From the NCBI GenBank assembly GCA_963578655.1, contig CAUZEB010000096.1:1-7014 (forward strand): a DNA stretch of 7,014 nucleotides, read 5' to 3'. This document shows positions 1 to 6,114 of this stretch, piece after piece. This DNA comes from CAUZEB01 sp963578655 (lineage in GTDB: Bacteria; Chloroflexota; Dehalococcoidia; Lucifugimonadales; CAUZEB01). Both the position numbers and the translations under genes were made by a program. The notes under the pieces are model-generated. The model searched no databases. It saw nothing but the letters and a program-made list of their open reading frames with translations, and was not told where the DNA came from. The number at the start of each line of letters is the position of its first letter. Position 1 is the first letter of the stretch.

Positions 1-1006
1 GTACATCATCTCCGATACGATCAGCCTGATTGCGCAAATTCTCTATATGTAGAGACGCAGATTCTGCCATCATGATTGCAGTTGATATCGCGAATGAGTG
101 ATCCAATGCTGGAACAGATATGTCAACTGCCAATGCCCCCAAGTCCTTTAATACGTTAGTAACTTCTAAAACGGATTCTTGAACTTCGTCGTCTATAACA
201 TTAAGAAAATACTCATTCGGAATCCCTATACGAAGACCCTTGATACCTGACCTTAGCTCCCTAGTATAGTCTTGAGCGACTTTATAAATGTTTCCTGAAT
301 CATCAATAGAATCTAACATAATAGCCGCGTCACATACAGTTCTTGTCATAGGACCAACCGTATCAAGGCTCCAGCAGAGGGGATAAACCCCATGCCTATT
401 AACACGGCCGAAGGTAGGCTTCAAACCAACAATACCGCACAGAGCCGCAGGAATCCGTATGGAGCCACCAGTATCAGTCCCAAGAGCAGCCATGCATTGG
501 CCTGACGCGACCGCTGACCCTGATCCACCACTAGACCCTCCAGTCATGCAGTCGATATTCCACGGGTTTCGAGCTGGACCATAATGTGGATTTTCACTTG
601 TTGCACCCAAAGCGAATTCGTGCATTTGAAGTTTACCAAGAATAATTGCGCCAGCTGCTTTAAGCCTACTTGTAACGGTGGCATCATAATTAGGAACAAA
701 GTCTTTATAGATTTTAGATCCCATTGTAGTCCGTATATCTTTCGTGAAGTAGAGATCCTTTAAGCCAATCGGTATACCATGCATGGGTCCAATATAGCCA
801 CCTGACATGATAGATTTTTCAGCTTCCCTGGCAATTTTTAGAGATTCCTCGGGCATCAGTGTCACAAAGGAATTCAATCGATCGTCTGTCTGTGATATAC
901 GTTCTAGGTGGCAATAAACGAGTTCAACCGGGGATATTTGACGATTAGATATTAGATCAGATGCTTGTTGGATATTTAGATAATGTAGCTCGTTTACTGA
1001 CATCAT
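1..1006 (-). CDS. Amidase-signature family hydrolase (GatA/AtzE-like), C-terminus cut by window edge
   Basis: This is an amidase-signature enzyme, a family that hydrolyses amides or serves as the GatA subunit of tRNA amidotransferase. The visible 335 residues cover most of the catalytic core; family members are usually 450-500 residues, so the C-terminal part lies beyond position 1. The Ser-cisSer-Lys triad is intact: Lys83 in GLKDL, Ser158 in GGSSGGS and nucleophile Ser182 in DTGGSIRIPAA, with the same spacing as in GatA. The start is ATG at 1006, with a second ATG directly after it at 1003; neither has a clear Shine-Dalgarno. It begins 6 bases after the stop of the GatC-like gene, so translation is probably coupled. 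No gatB is visible, and the partner is of the short amidase-linked type. I therefore favour a small-molecule amidase of AtzE type over a true tRNA amidotransferase subunit, but the sequence does not settle the substrate. Confidence 0.9.
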   Translation of the reverse strand, partial: MMSVNELHYLNIQQASDLISNRQISPVELVYCHLERISQTDDRLNSFVTLMPEESLKIAREAEKSIMSGGYIGPMHGIPIGLKDLYFTKDIRTTMGSKIYKDFVPNYDATVTSRLKAAGAIILGKLQMHEFALGATSENPHYGPARNPWNIDCMTGGSSGGSGSAVASGQCMAALGTDTGGSIRIPAALCGIVGLKPTFGRVNRHGVYPLCWSLDTVGPMTRTVCDAAIMLDSIDDSGNIYKVAQDYTRELRSGIKGLRIGIPNEYFLNVIDDEVQESVLEVTNVLKDLGALAVDISVPALDHSFAISTAIMMAESASLHIENLRNQADRIGDDV

Positions 1007-1012
1007 TTAATC

Positions 1013-1198
1013 TTACGGTCGCACAAACTTTATTGCTGGTTCATCGTGCGAGGTAATCAATTCATCGAGATGATCAACACCGTTAAGTAATTCTTCCAAT
1101 CTAGGTTGTAACCTTACAAGTCTTTCATCGCAAACTTTTATTTTCGAGAGTTCGACCTGTATTCGCAAATTTTCAGCGTTATAACCCTGTCTTCTCAT
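1013..1198 (-). CDS. Short GatC/AtzG-like amidase partner protein
   Basis: This 61-residue protein resembles the GatC family, whose members wrap around and stabilise an amidase-signature subunit. The similarity lies in a first helix with LRIQVELSKIKVCDERL (compare the GatC pattern of a helix followed by L-x-L-x-E/D-E-x-L), a second helix around LEELLNGVDHLDEL, and a C-terminal EPAIKF motif like the GatC 'EP' segment. GatC is usually about 95 residues; this one is much shorter, like AtzG, the small partner of the AtzE hydrolase. It cannot be longer at the N-terminus, because an in-frame TGA lies at 1208-1210. The ATG at 1198 is preceded by GAGG (1206-1209) at 7 bases. It sits 2 bases after the 80-residue gene and 6 bases before the amidase, which supports a complex with that amidase. 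The family assignment rests on pattern recognition and position. Confidence 0.75.
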   Translation of the reverse strand: MRRQGYNAENLRIQVELSKIKVCDERLVRLQPRLEELLNGVDHLDELITSHDEPAIKFVRP

Positions 1199-1200
1199 TA

Positions 1201-1443
1201 TTAAACCTCATAACTCGAGTATCCTTTCTTTAGAGGTATCCGTCCCCAAGTCACCATGTCTTCATTATCTACTAAAGATTGCTCTTTAAGGAGATCACGT
1301 ATCATGAGTAAAGTCGCATTAACTTTATTTGTCACGTAAAGCCACTCCGGTTCTTCAGGAAACCAGTATGGCGAAGTGATCCGAACTACTCGCTTTTGAT
1401 TGATATTCAGATATATACCAAACCGGGAAGTTTCAGCTTCCAC
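1201..1443 (-). CDS. Uncharacterised 80-residue protein, first gene of the amidase operon
   Basis: I do not recognise this protein. It is 80 residues long, without a signal peptide or membrane segment, and appears soluble. Its N-terminal half is rich in beta-type and aromatic residues (FGIYLNINQKRVVRI, then PYWFPEEPEWLYV). A probable amphipathic helix follows (NKVNATLLMIRDLLKEQ), then a basic tail with several Tyr residues. The start is GTG at 1443: AGGAG stands 8 bases upstream, and an in-frame TGA at 1464-1466 leaves only GTT, AAC, ATA, GGA, GTT, GGT and ATT codons before it. The stop lies 2 bases from the GatC-like gene, so the three genes 80-aa/GatC-like/amidase are very likely one transcript. 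Length, start signal and tight packing support a real gene. The sequence gives no function; a role linked to the amidase is inferred from position only. Confidence 0.75.
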   Translation of the reverse strand: MEAETSRFGIYLNINQKRVVRITSPYWFPEEPEWLYVTNKVNATLLMIRDLLKEQSLVDNEDMVTWGRIPLKKGYSSYEV

Positions 1444-1451
1444 AATACCAA

Positions 1452-1456
1452 CTCCT
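1452..1456 (-). promoter_or_regulatory. Ribosome binding site deciding the GTG start at 1443
   Basis: AGGAG on the minus strand with an 8-base spacer to GTG. It supports the non-ATG start of the 80-residue gene; there is no ATG between the upstream in-frame stop and this GTG. Confidence 0.65.
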
Positions 1457-1487
1457 ATGTTAACTCAAGTCTACAATTAATAATGAC

Positions 1488-1518
1488 ATTAAACCAAAGA
1501 TGATTTTGAGTTTAGCAA
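1488..1518 (-). promoter_or_regulatory. Candidate promoter of the 80-aa/GatC-like/amidase operon
   Basis: On the minus strand, TTGCTA (1513-1518) is followed after 19 bases by TTTAAT (1488-1493). That is five of six matches to the -10 consensus, preceded by TGG as an extended -10 (1494-1496). A perfect TTGACA also lies at 1536-1541 but has no matching -10 at 16-18 bases. The position, about 45 bases before the GTG start and downstream of the glmS terminator candidate, is sensible. This is a pattern call only; no start site has been shown. Confidence 0.4.
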
Positions 1519-1550
1519 CAATCTAAATTAGTTACTGTCAAACTCACTCC

Positions 1551-1604
1551 CCTACAGAAAATCCTGTAAGGATACAAAAACCCAGTAAAATCAATGGTTT
1601 TACT
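1551..1604 (-). terminator. Possible weak terminator after glmS (two small hairpins with a U-run)
   Basis: On the minus strand a perfect 7-bp stem AGTAAAA/TTTTACT (1598-1604 with 1584-1590, 7-base loop) overlaps the glmS stop codon. It is followed by GGG and five T (1576-1580). A second stem, CCTTACAG with CTGTAGG (1564-1571 with 1551-1557, one bulged base), follows directly. The first stem is almost all A-T and so weak for an intrinsic terminator; read-through into the amidase operon is possible. Confidence 0.35.
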
Positions 1605-3444
1605 CAACAGTTACTGATTTAGCAAGATTTCTCGGCTGGTCAACGTCGCAGCCACGTCTGACAGCCATATGATAAGCCAGTAGTTGCATAGGCACAGCCA
1701 TTAAAATAGGTGTGACATTTTTAGAAGCGTTGGGAATATATATAACGTGGTCAACCTTGTCTTTTATATCGTGATCTCCTTCTGATGCTATGGCAATAAC
1801 GATACCCCCACGTGCTTTAACTTCATTAACACTAGTCATCATTTTTTCATATAGTTCGTCATGAGGAATAAGTGCAACGATAGGCATGTTTTCATCAATT
1901 AGCGAAATCGGACCGTGTTTCATTTCACCTGCTGGATAGCCTTCTGCATGTATATAGCTTATTTCTTTTAACTTCAACGCTCCTTCCATTGCTAAGGGAT
2001 AATTAATACCACGTCCTAAGTAAAAGAAATCTGACTTTCTGCAATATTGCCTAGCAAGAATTTCATATGGTTCTTGGTTGCGCAGCATAGTTCCCATCAT
2101 ATCGGGCAAGTGAGCAAGTTCTTGTAATAACTCATTAAGTGTACTGTCACTGATAACACCTCTTTTATGGCCCATATGTAAGGCGAAAAGATACAGTCCA
2201 AGCATGGAGCAAACAAAGGTCTTACTTGCCGCAACACTGATTTCAAGACCAGCCCGTATAAGAATAGTTCCTTCAGATAACAGTGTTGCCTGGCTACCCG
2301 GATAGTTACAAAGAGTTATCTGCCTAACGTTCTGCTGCTTCGCCTTTTCCATGGCAGCTAATGTGTCAGCCGTCTCACCCGACTGGGACACCGATACAAT
2401 AAGTGTCTTTTCATTCAGCACAGAATCTCTATAACGAAATTCTGACGAATTATCCACCTCAGATGGTATACGTGCGAGTGATTCCATCCAAGTCCTCCCA
2501 ACCATAGCAGCATGGAGACTTGTGCCCATACCTAGTAAAATGACTCTTTCAAAATCCATGATTTCGTCATCAGTAAAAGGTATGCCTTCTAAGTTAATTT
2601 CGTTCCTGTCGAATAACACTCTACCACGAAGTGCATCAATCACATTTTCGGGCTGCTCATTTATTTCCTTTAACATAAAATGTTTATATTCACCCTTGGC
2701 GGCTGAAAAAGTATCATACGGGACATGAGATGGGTTTTTAAGCAGGTTTTTCCCGTCAATATCAGTGTACGTCACGCTATCGGGCGTTATTGAAACCATC
2801 TCCTTGGGAGAAAGGTATGCTATTTTTCTGGTGTGAGGTAAAAGTGCGGGTAGATCGCTGGCTAACATCATCTCATCATCCCCATATCCAACCACAATGC
2901 CCCCAGCATTACCTATTCTAAATCCCATAATTCTAGTCGGGTCGTTCGTACATATCACAACAACGACATTTGCTCCCTTAATTTTCCCAGCTGTAAATCT
3001 AACAGCCTCGTCAAGAGAATAGTTTTCTGCTAGGTACGACTCGATTAAATGAGGTATGACTTCTGAGTCAGTCTGTGAACCAAATTTATGTCCCTGGTAT
3101 ATTAGTTCTTCCCTTATCTCGGAATAATTTTCTACGATTCCATTATGAACGACCATAACTCTTTCACTGCAGCCTGTATGCGGATGAGCATTTGACTCTG
3201 TAGGCGAACCATGCGTTGCCCATCTCGTGTGACCTATGCCAGTATTACCCTTTGGCATTCCATTACTTAGAGCAGCTTTTAAATTAGACAGTTTTCCAGA
3301 AGATTTCCTTACTATAGACTGGCCAACACGGCTCATTACAGCGATTCCAGAGCTATCGTAACCCCTATAATCTAAGTTAGATAGAGCTTCAAACAACACA
3401 GGAGACGCCTCTTTATTTCCCGTGTATCCAATAATGCCACACAT
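1600..3444 (-). CDS. glmS: Glutamine--fructose-6-phosphate aminotransferase (isomerizing)
   Basis: GlmS makes glucosamine 6-phosphate from fructose 6-phosphate and glutamine in the cytoplasm. This is the first committed step to UDP-GlcNAc for peptidoglycan and other envelope glycans. The 614 residues match the family length (609 in E. coli). The glutaminase domain (about 1-240) begins MCGIIGY with nucleophile Cys2 after Met removal, and has HTRWATHG (72-79), HNG (100-102) and TDSE (125-128). Two SIS domains follow, with GMGTS (305-309), SVSQSGET (351-358) and KLKEISYIHAEGY (491-503). His510 in KHG and Lys609 in the C-terminal NLAKSVTVE are the expected catalytic residues. The ATG start has GAGG 6 bases upstream (3451-3454). 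It lies 85 bases after plsC on the same strand, so it may be co-transcribed; I see no convincing promoter in that gap and no room for a glmS ribozyme. Identity is very secure. Confidence 0.98.
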   Translation of the reverse strand: MCGIIGYTGNKEASPVLFEALSNLDYRGYDSSGIAVMSRVGQSIVRKSSGKLSNLKAALSNGMPKGNTGIGHTRWATHGSPTESNAHPHTGCSERVMVVHNGIVENYSEIREELIYQGHKFGSQTDSEVIPHLIESYLAENYSLDEAVRFTAGKIKGANVVVVICTNDPTRIMGFRIGNAGGIVVGYGDDEMMLASDLPALLPHTRKIAYLSPKEMVSITPDSVTYTDIDGKNLLKNPSHVPYDTFSAAKGEYKHFMLKEINEQPENVIDALRGRVLFDRNEINLEGIPFTDDEIMDFERVILLGMGTSLHAAMVGRTWMESLARIPSEVDNSSEFRYRDSVLNEKTLIVSVSQSGETADTLAAMEKAKQQNVRQITLCNYPGSQATLLSEGTILIRAGLEISVAASKTFVCSMLGLYLFALHMGHKRGVISDSTLNELLQELAHLPDMMGTMLRNQEPYEILARQYCRKSDFFYLGRGINYPLAMEGALKLKEISYIHAEGYPAGEMKHGPISLIDENMPIVALIPHDELYEKMMTSVNEVKARGGIVIAIASEGDHDIKDKVDHVIYIPNASKNVTPILMAVPMQLLAYHMAVRRGCDVDQPRNLAKSVTVE

Positions 3445-3506
3445 TAGAAGCCTCGTAAATTTCTAAATAAAACCATTTATCGACCTATATCTCATATCCA
3501 AATTGA

Positions 3507-3541
3507 CACTTTGAAATATATTTCATTCCTTATTTCAAGTG
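3507..3541 (-). repeat. Inverted repeat at the plsC 3' end with a nested perfect palindrome
   Basis: Arms 3507-3518 and 3531-3541 can form an 11-bp stem with one bulged base around a 12-base loop. The plsC stop codon lies at the edge of the right arm. A perfect 14-base palindrome, TGAAATATATTTCA (3512-3525), shares the left arm, so the two structures are mutually exclusive. There is no T-run after the stem on the minus strand, so this does not look like an intrinsic terminator. It could be an operator or an RNA processing element between plsC and glmS, or chance in AT-rich sequence. Confidence 0.4.
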
Positions 3542-4189
3542 AATTTCATTGAATTTATTCTTATACACACCTCGATAAGTGTCAGGGAGGAGATCAGCAA
3601 TCCTAAGCATTATCATATCAGTAAACGACTCCAATACCTCTTTAGTTATTTTACCTTCTACACCTGGCAGTGAAAACACTCTACCGATTTTAACCTCCAG
3701 GTTTCCTGTTGGGTAAAAAACTCTAAGCACTGATCCTAGTTTCTCGGTTCCTGTAATCGCAATGGGGAGAATGGCTAATTGAGATTTAAGAGCAAGTTGA
3801 GCTACGCCAGGCTTACCTTTGCTAAGACCACCTGGACTCCTGACACCTTCCGGGAAAAGTACTAACACCTGACCTTTTGACATAATATCCAATGCCCATT
3901 TATAAGCCTTGATATCAACCCCACTTCGGTTTAATGGATATGCTCCGTACGCGCGCAAAAACCATGCAGTAACAGGATTTTCAAATAAAGTATGTTTAGC
4001 CAAAAACCACGGGCGACGCCCTAAACTGACACTAATTAGAGCGGGATCAAGATTACTCTGATGATTAGCTACCACAATGAGGGGTCCGATTGGGGGTACA
4101 TATTCTCGCCCAACAACTTTCCACTTGGCAAAAAGTTTCAGGAACAATTTCTGTAGAATAATTGCAACTGGAAAAATGAGTTTAGTCAA
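3530..4189 (-). CDS. plsC: 1-acyl-sn-glycerol-3-phosphate acyltransferase (PlsC/LPLAT family)
   Basis: PlsC-type enzymes acylate the sn-2 position of lysophosphatidic acid to give phosphatidic acid, the precursor of membrane phospholipids, at the inner face of the membrane. At 219 residues it has the usual length. The catalytic HX4D box is NHQSNLD (His43, Asp48), motif III is FPEGVRS (112-118, with Val where Thr is usual), and motif IV is LPIAITGTEK (141-150). The hydrophobic N-terminus (LIFPVAIILQKLFLKLF) probably contacts the membrane. The start is a TTG whose last two bases form part of the TGA stop of cmk (TTGA, 4186-4189). There is no in-frame ATG near and no clear Shine-Dalgarno, so initiation is probably coupled to termination of cmk. 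The cmk-plsC pairing is common in several bacterial phyla. The exact acyl donor and acceptor are not shown. Confidence 0.93.
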   Translation of the reverse strand: MTKLIFPVAIILQKLFLKLFAKWKVVGREYVPPIGPLIVVANHQSNLDPALISVSLGRRPWFLAKHTLFENPVTAWFLRAYGAYPLNRSGVDIKAYKWALDIMSKGQVLVLFPEGVRSPGGLSKGKPGVAQLALKSQLAILPIAITGTEKLGSVLRVFYPTGNLEVKIGRVFSLPGVEGKITKEVLESFTDMIMLRIADLLPDTYRGVYKNKFNEIHLK

Positions 4190-4854
4190 TATCGACTAGC
4201 CAATAACAGAATTTGCTCTGCGACAGATTGGATATCAAGTGAATCTGTATCTATTAACACCGATCCAGGGGAAGGTTTTAAAGGTGAATCAGATCTATTC
4301 CGATCAATTTCATCTCTTTGTTCCAAATCCTCTTGCACACGAGCGTGATCAACGTTACCATCCTTTCTGCACAATTCTCTAAATCTCCTGGCCGCACGAA
4401 GCTCCAGCGAAGCCTCTAAATATATCTTTAATTCAGCTTCAGGTAGTACCACAGTCCCTATGTCTCTACCTACCATTACAATAGGACCATCAGCGGCTAT
4501 ACGTCGCTGCTGACTCACCAATTCCCTTCTAACACCAGAAATCATAGCAACTTTAGACACGCTCCTATCAACCTTCTCATCTTTAATTTCTTCCGTAATG
4601 TCGATGCCATTAACTAGTAATTTGTCATTAAAGCCCTGACTGACTAACTCTATCTTTAAAAGGGTGGCCATTGTGATCAAGGAATCCTTGTCGGTCAACT
4701 CTATGTTCTTTCGAATAGCGCTCAATGCTACCGCTCTATACATCACACCTGTATCTAAAAATCTACACTTTAACTCTCTGGCAACAATCTTACCCACTGT
4801 TGTCTTACCAGAAGCTGAAGGTCCATCTATTGCAACGGTTATTGATTCAGGCAT
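4186..4854 (-). CDS. cmk: Cytidylate kinase (CMP/dCMP kinase)
   Basis: Cmk phosphorylates CMP and dCMP with ATP in the cytoplasm, recycling cytidine nucleotides from RNA and phospholipid turnover. The 222 residues match the family. Residues 5-18 hold the P-loop strand and GPSASGKT (11-18), followed by the LDTGVMYRA segment (33-41), GVRRELVSQQR (107-117), the signature GRDIGTVV (129-136), and the lid with RFRELCRKDG and QRDEIDRNRSDSPL (179-192). ATG at 4854 gives the normal N-terminus of the family, and an in-frame TGA a short way upstream limits extension. Its Shine-Dalgarno is weak (GGA 3 bases away). It is the first gene of the leftward cmk-plsC pair, driven by a candidate promoter at 4928-4957. 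The 3' end overlaps plsC by 4 bases. Confidence 0.97.
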   Translation of the reverse strand: MPESITVAIDGPSASGKTTVGKIVARELKCRFLDTGVMYRAVALSAIRKNIELTDKDSLITMATLLKIELVSQGFNDKLLVNGIDITEEIKDEKVDRSVSKVAMISGVRRELVSQQRRIAADGPIVMVGRDIGTVVLPEAELKIYLEASLELRAARRFRELCRKDGNVDHARVQEDLEQRDEIDRNRSDSPLKPSPGSVLIDTDSLDIQSVAEQILLLASRY

Positions 4855-4927
4855 TGTTCCAGCAATTCTTGTGACCGAAGAAGCAATAAGGCATCATCCA
4901 TTGATATATCTTCCCTCACTGGGAATG

Positions 4928-4957
4928 ATTATAGCTGTGGTCCTCTAGGTTAAGCAA
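4928..4957 (-). promoter_or_regulatory. Candidate sigma-70-type promoter of cmk-plsC
   Basis: Minus strand: TTGCTT (4952-4957), 18 bases, then a perfect TATAAT (4928-4933). Transcription would begin near 4921, leaving a leader of about 66 bases before the cmk ATG. The 285-base gap 4855-5139 has no convincing gene; it holds this promoter and the opposing one at 5067-5096. Confidence 0.6.
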
Positions 4958-5066
4958 GGTAGCCAGTACAAGCATCTAATACGGCTCATTAGTATGCAGA
5001 TATTAACAAGATAACTCTTTCAAGAAATACCTCTTATTTTGTACTAATCTTAAAAAACATTCTTCC

Positions 5067-5096
5067 TTGCTGTTTAGATCCAAAGCTCGGTATAAT
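5067..5096 (+). promoter_or_regulatory. Candidate sigma-70-type promoter of the hydroxyacid dehydrogenase gene
   Basis: Plus strand: TTGCTG (5067-5072), 18 bases, then a perfect TATAAT (5091-5096). This is nearly the same architecture as the opposing cmk promoter. The start site would be near 5103, giving a leader of about 37 bases. The Shine-Dalgarno GAAGAGGA (5127-5134) stands just before the ATG at 5140. Confidence 0.6.
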
Positions 5097-5139
5097 CTTG
5101 GTATATTGACAAGTTCCAGAAACTCTGAAGAGGAATATT

Positions 5140-6114
5140 ATGGAAAACAAAGTATATTTACTAGCCCCAAACGACGAAGAACTGAAATCAATTCAGGATA
5201 ATGCTCCAGAAAACACCGATGTGGTCTGGGTCAACTCTAATCAAGGGATCGAAGAACAAGCCAAACAACTCAAGAATGCTATAGGACTAATAGCGATCCC
5301 GTCAGATATTTCAGTTGAATTGGTGGCCAATTGCTCAAATTTGAAATTGGTACAAGTTATTAGCGCAGGTACGAATCGCATCGATGTGAAAAGCCTTGGA
5401 GAACTCGGAGTTATGGTAGCAAATAACGGTGGTGGTAACGCTCCGTCTGTAGCCGAACACACAATTGCACTAATGATAGGTACATATAGGAAATTGCATC
5501 TACAATTTCAATCCGTGAAAGACGGTCATTGGATGGGAGATTTAAGAAGACAGTGGTCTGATCAGGCCCATGAATTAACAGGCAAGACGGTTGGTATAAT
5601 TGGACTAGGCCACATAGGGAGAAATGTAGCAAAACGTCTTCAAGGTTGGGATTGCGATATCATTTACCATGACACGATCAATTTTGAAAAGAAATTGGAG
5701 TATAAATTAAAAGTCACCAAAGTCTCTTTAGATCAACTTCTACGAACCTCCGACGTCATTACTTTACATGTTCCGCTAGATAAAAACACCGTTGGTATGA
5801 TTGGGGAAAAGGCATTTGACCTTATGAAACCCGAAGCAATCCTTATAAATGCCTGTCGTGGACCCGTAGTAGACGAAATAGAATTGATAAGGGCACTAGA
5901 AGAACGTAAACTCGCAGCCGCGGGACTAGACGTACTAGAAGAAGAACCAGCCTTTAAAAACAACCCGTTATTGAAAATGCCAAATGTACTAGTGACACCC
6001 CATATGGCTGGCTACTCTGTTGAATCACATCAAAGAAATCGCATTTTCGCCGTAATGAACGCCGCTAGGATCACAGAGGGTGAGGAACCGCTAGCAGTGG
6101 TTCTCCCCGTTTAG
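5140..6114 (+). CDS. D-2-hydroxyacid dehydrogenase, NAD-dependent (substrate unknown)
   Basis: This is a cytoplasmic D-isomer-specific 2-hydroxyacid dehydrogenase that interconverts a 2-hydroxy acid and its 2-oxo acid. The 324 residues comprise a catalytic domain split between the two ends and an NAD-binding Rossmann domain (about 105-290). Visible landmarks are SAGTNRID (75-82) and NAPSVAEHT (100-108) in the substrate loop, GLGHIG (155-160) as dinucleotide motif, and Asp178 at the end of the next strand, which favours NAD over NADP. The catalytic triad is Arg240 (NACRGP), Glu269 (EEEPA) and His288 (TPHMAG). There is no C-terminal ACT domain, so it is not a long SerA; phosphoglycerate dehydrogenase, hydroxypyruvate/glyoxylate reductase or another 2-oxo acid reductase all remain possible. 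ATG at 5140 has a good Shine-Dalgarno, GAGG, 6 bases upstream. It is probably transcribed alone, and its stop overlaps that of the convergent PHP gene. Confidence 0.92.
   Translation: MENKVYLLAPNDEELKSIQDNAPENTDVVWVNSNQGIEEQAKQLKNAIGLIAIPSDISVELVANCSNLKLVQVISAGTNRIDVKSLGELGVMVANNGGGNAPSVAEHTIALMIGTYRKLHLQFQSVKDGHWMGDLRRQWSDQAHELTGKTVGIIGLGHIGRNVAKRLQGWDCDIIYHDTINFEKKLEYKLKVTKVSLDQLLRTSDVITLHVPLDKNTVGMIGEKAFDLMKPEAILINACRGPVVDEIELIRALEERKLAAAGLDVLEEEPAFKNNPLLKMPNVLVTPHMAGYSVESHQRNRIFAVMNAARITEGEEPLAVVLPV

Noticed and set aside
2522..2728. Plus-strand open frame inside glmS
   Set aside because: It lies antisense to a strongly conserved part of glmS, has no ribosome site of note and its product resembles nothing; it is a shadow of glmS.
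3503..3508. Perfect TTGACA on the plus strand between glmS and plsC
   Set aside because: There is no -10 box at 16-18 bases, and no plus-strand gene follows.
3445..3529. glmS ribozyme or riboswitch before glmS
   Set aside because: The gap is only 85 bases, AT-rich, and lacks the size and paired core expected of the glmS ribozyme.
4664..4948. Plus-strand open frame of 94 codons across the cmk 5' end and leader
   Set aside because: It is antisense to the cmk P-loop region and covers the cmk promoter candidate. The open frame follows from the codon composition of cmk.
5106..5111. Perfect TTGACA on the plus strand before the dehydrogenase gene
   Set aside because: A matching -10 would fall on the Shine-Dalgarno and start codon, so it cannot serve as a promoter for this gene.
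4855..5139. Remnant of an upstream gene (for example aroA, which often precedes cmk) on the minus strand
   Set aside because: Reading the minus strand here shows frequent stops and no recognisable EPSP synthase segment; the region is better explained as a divergent promoter gap.
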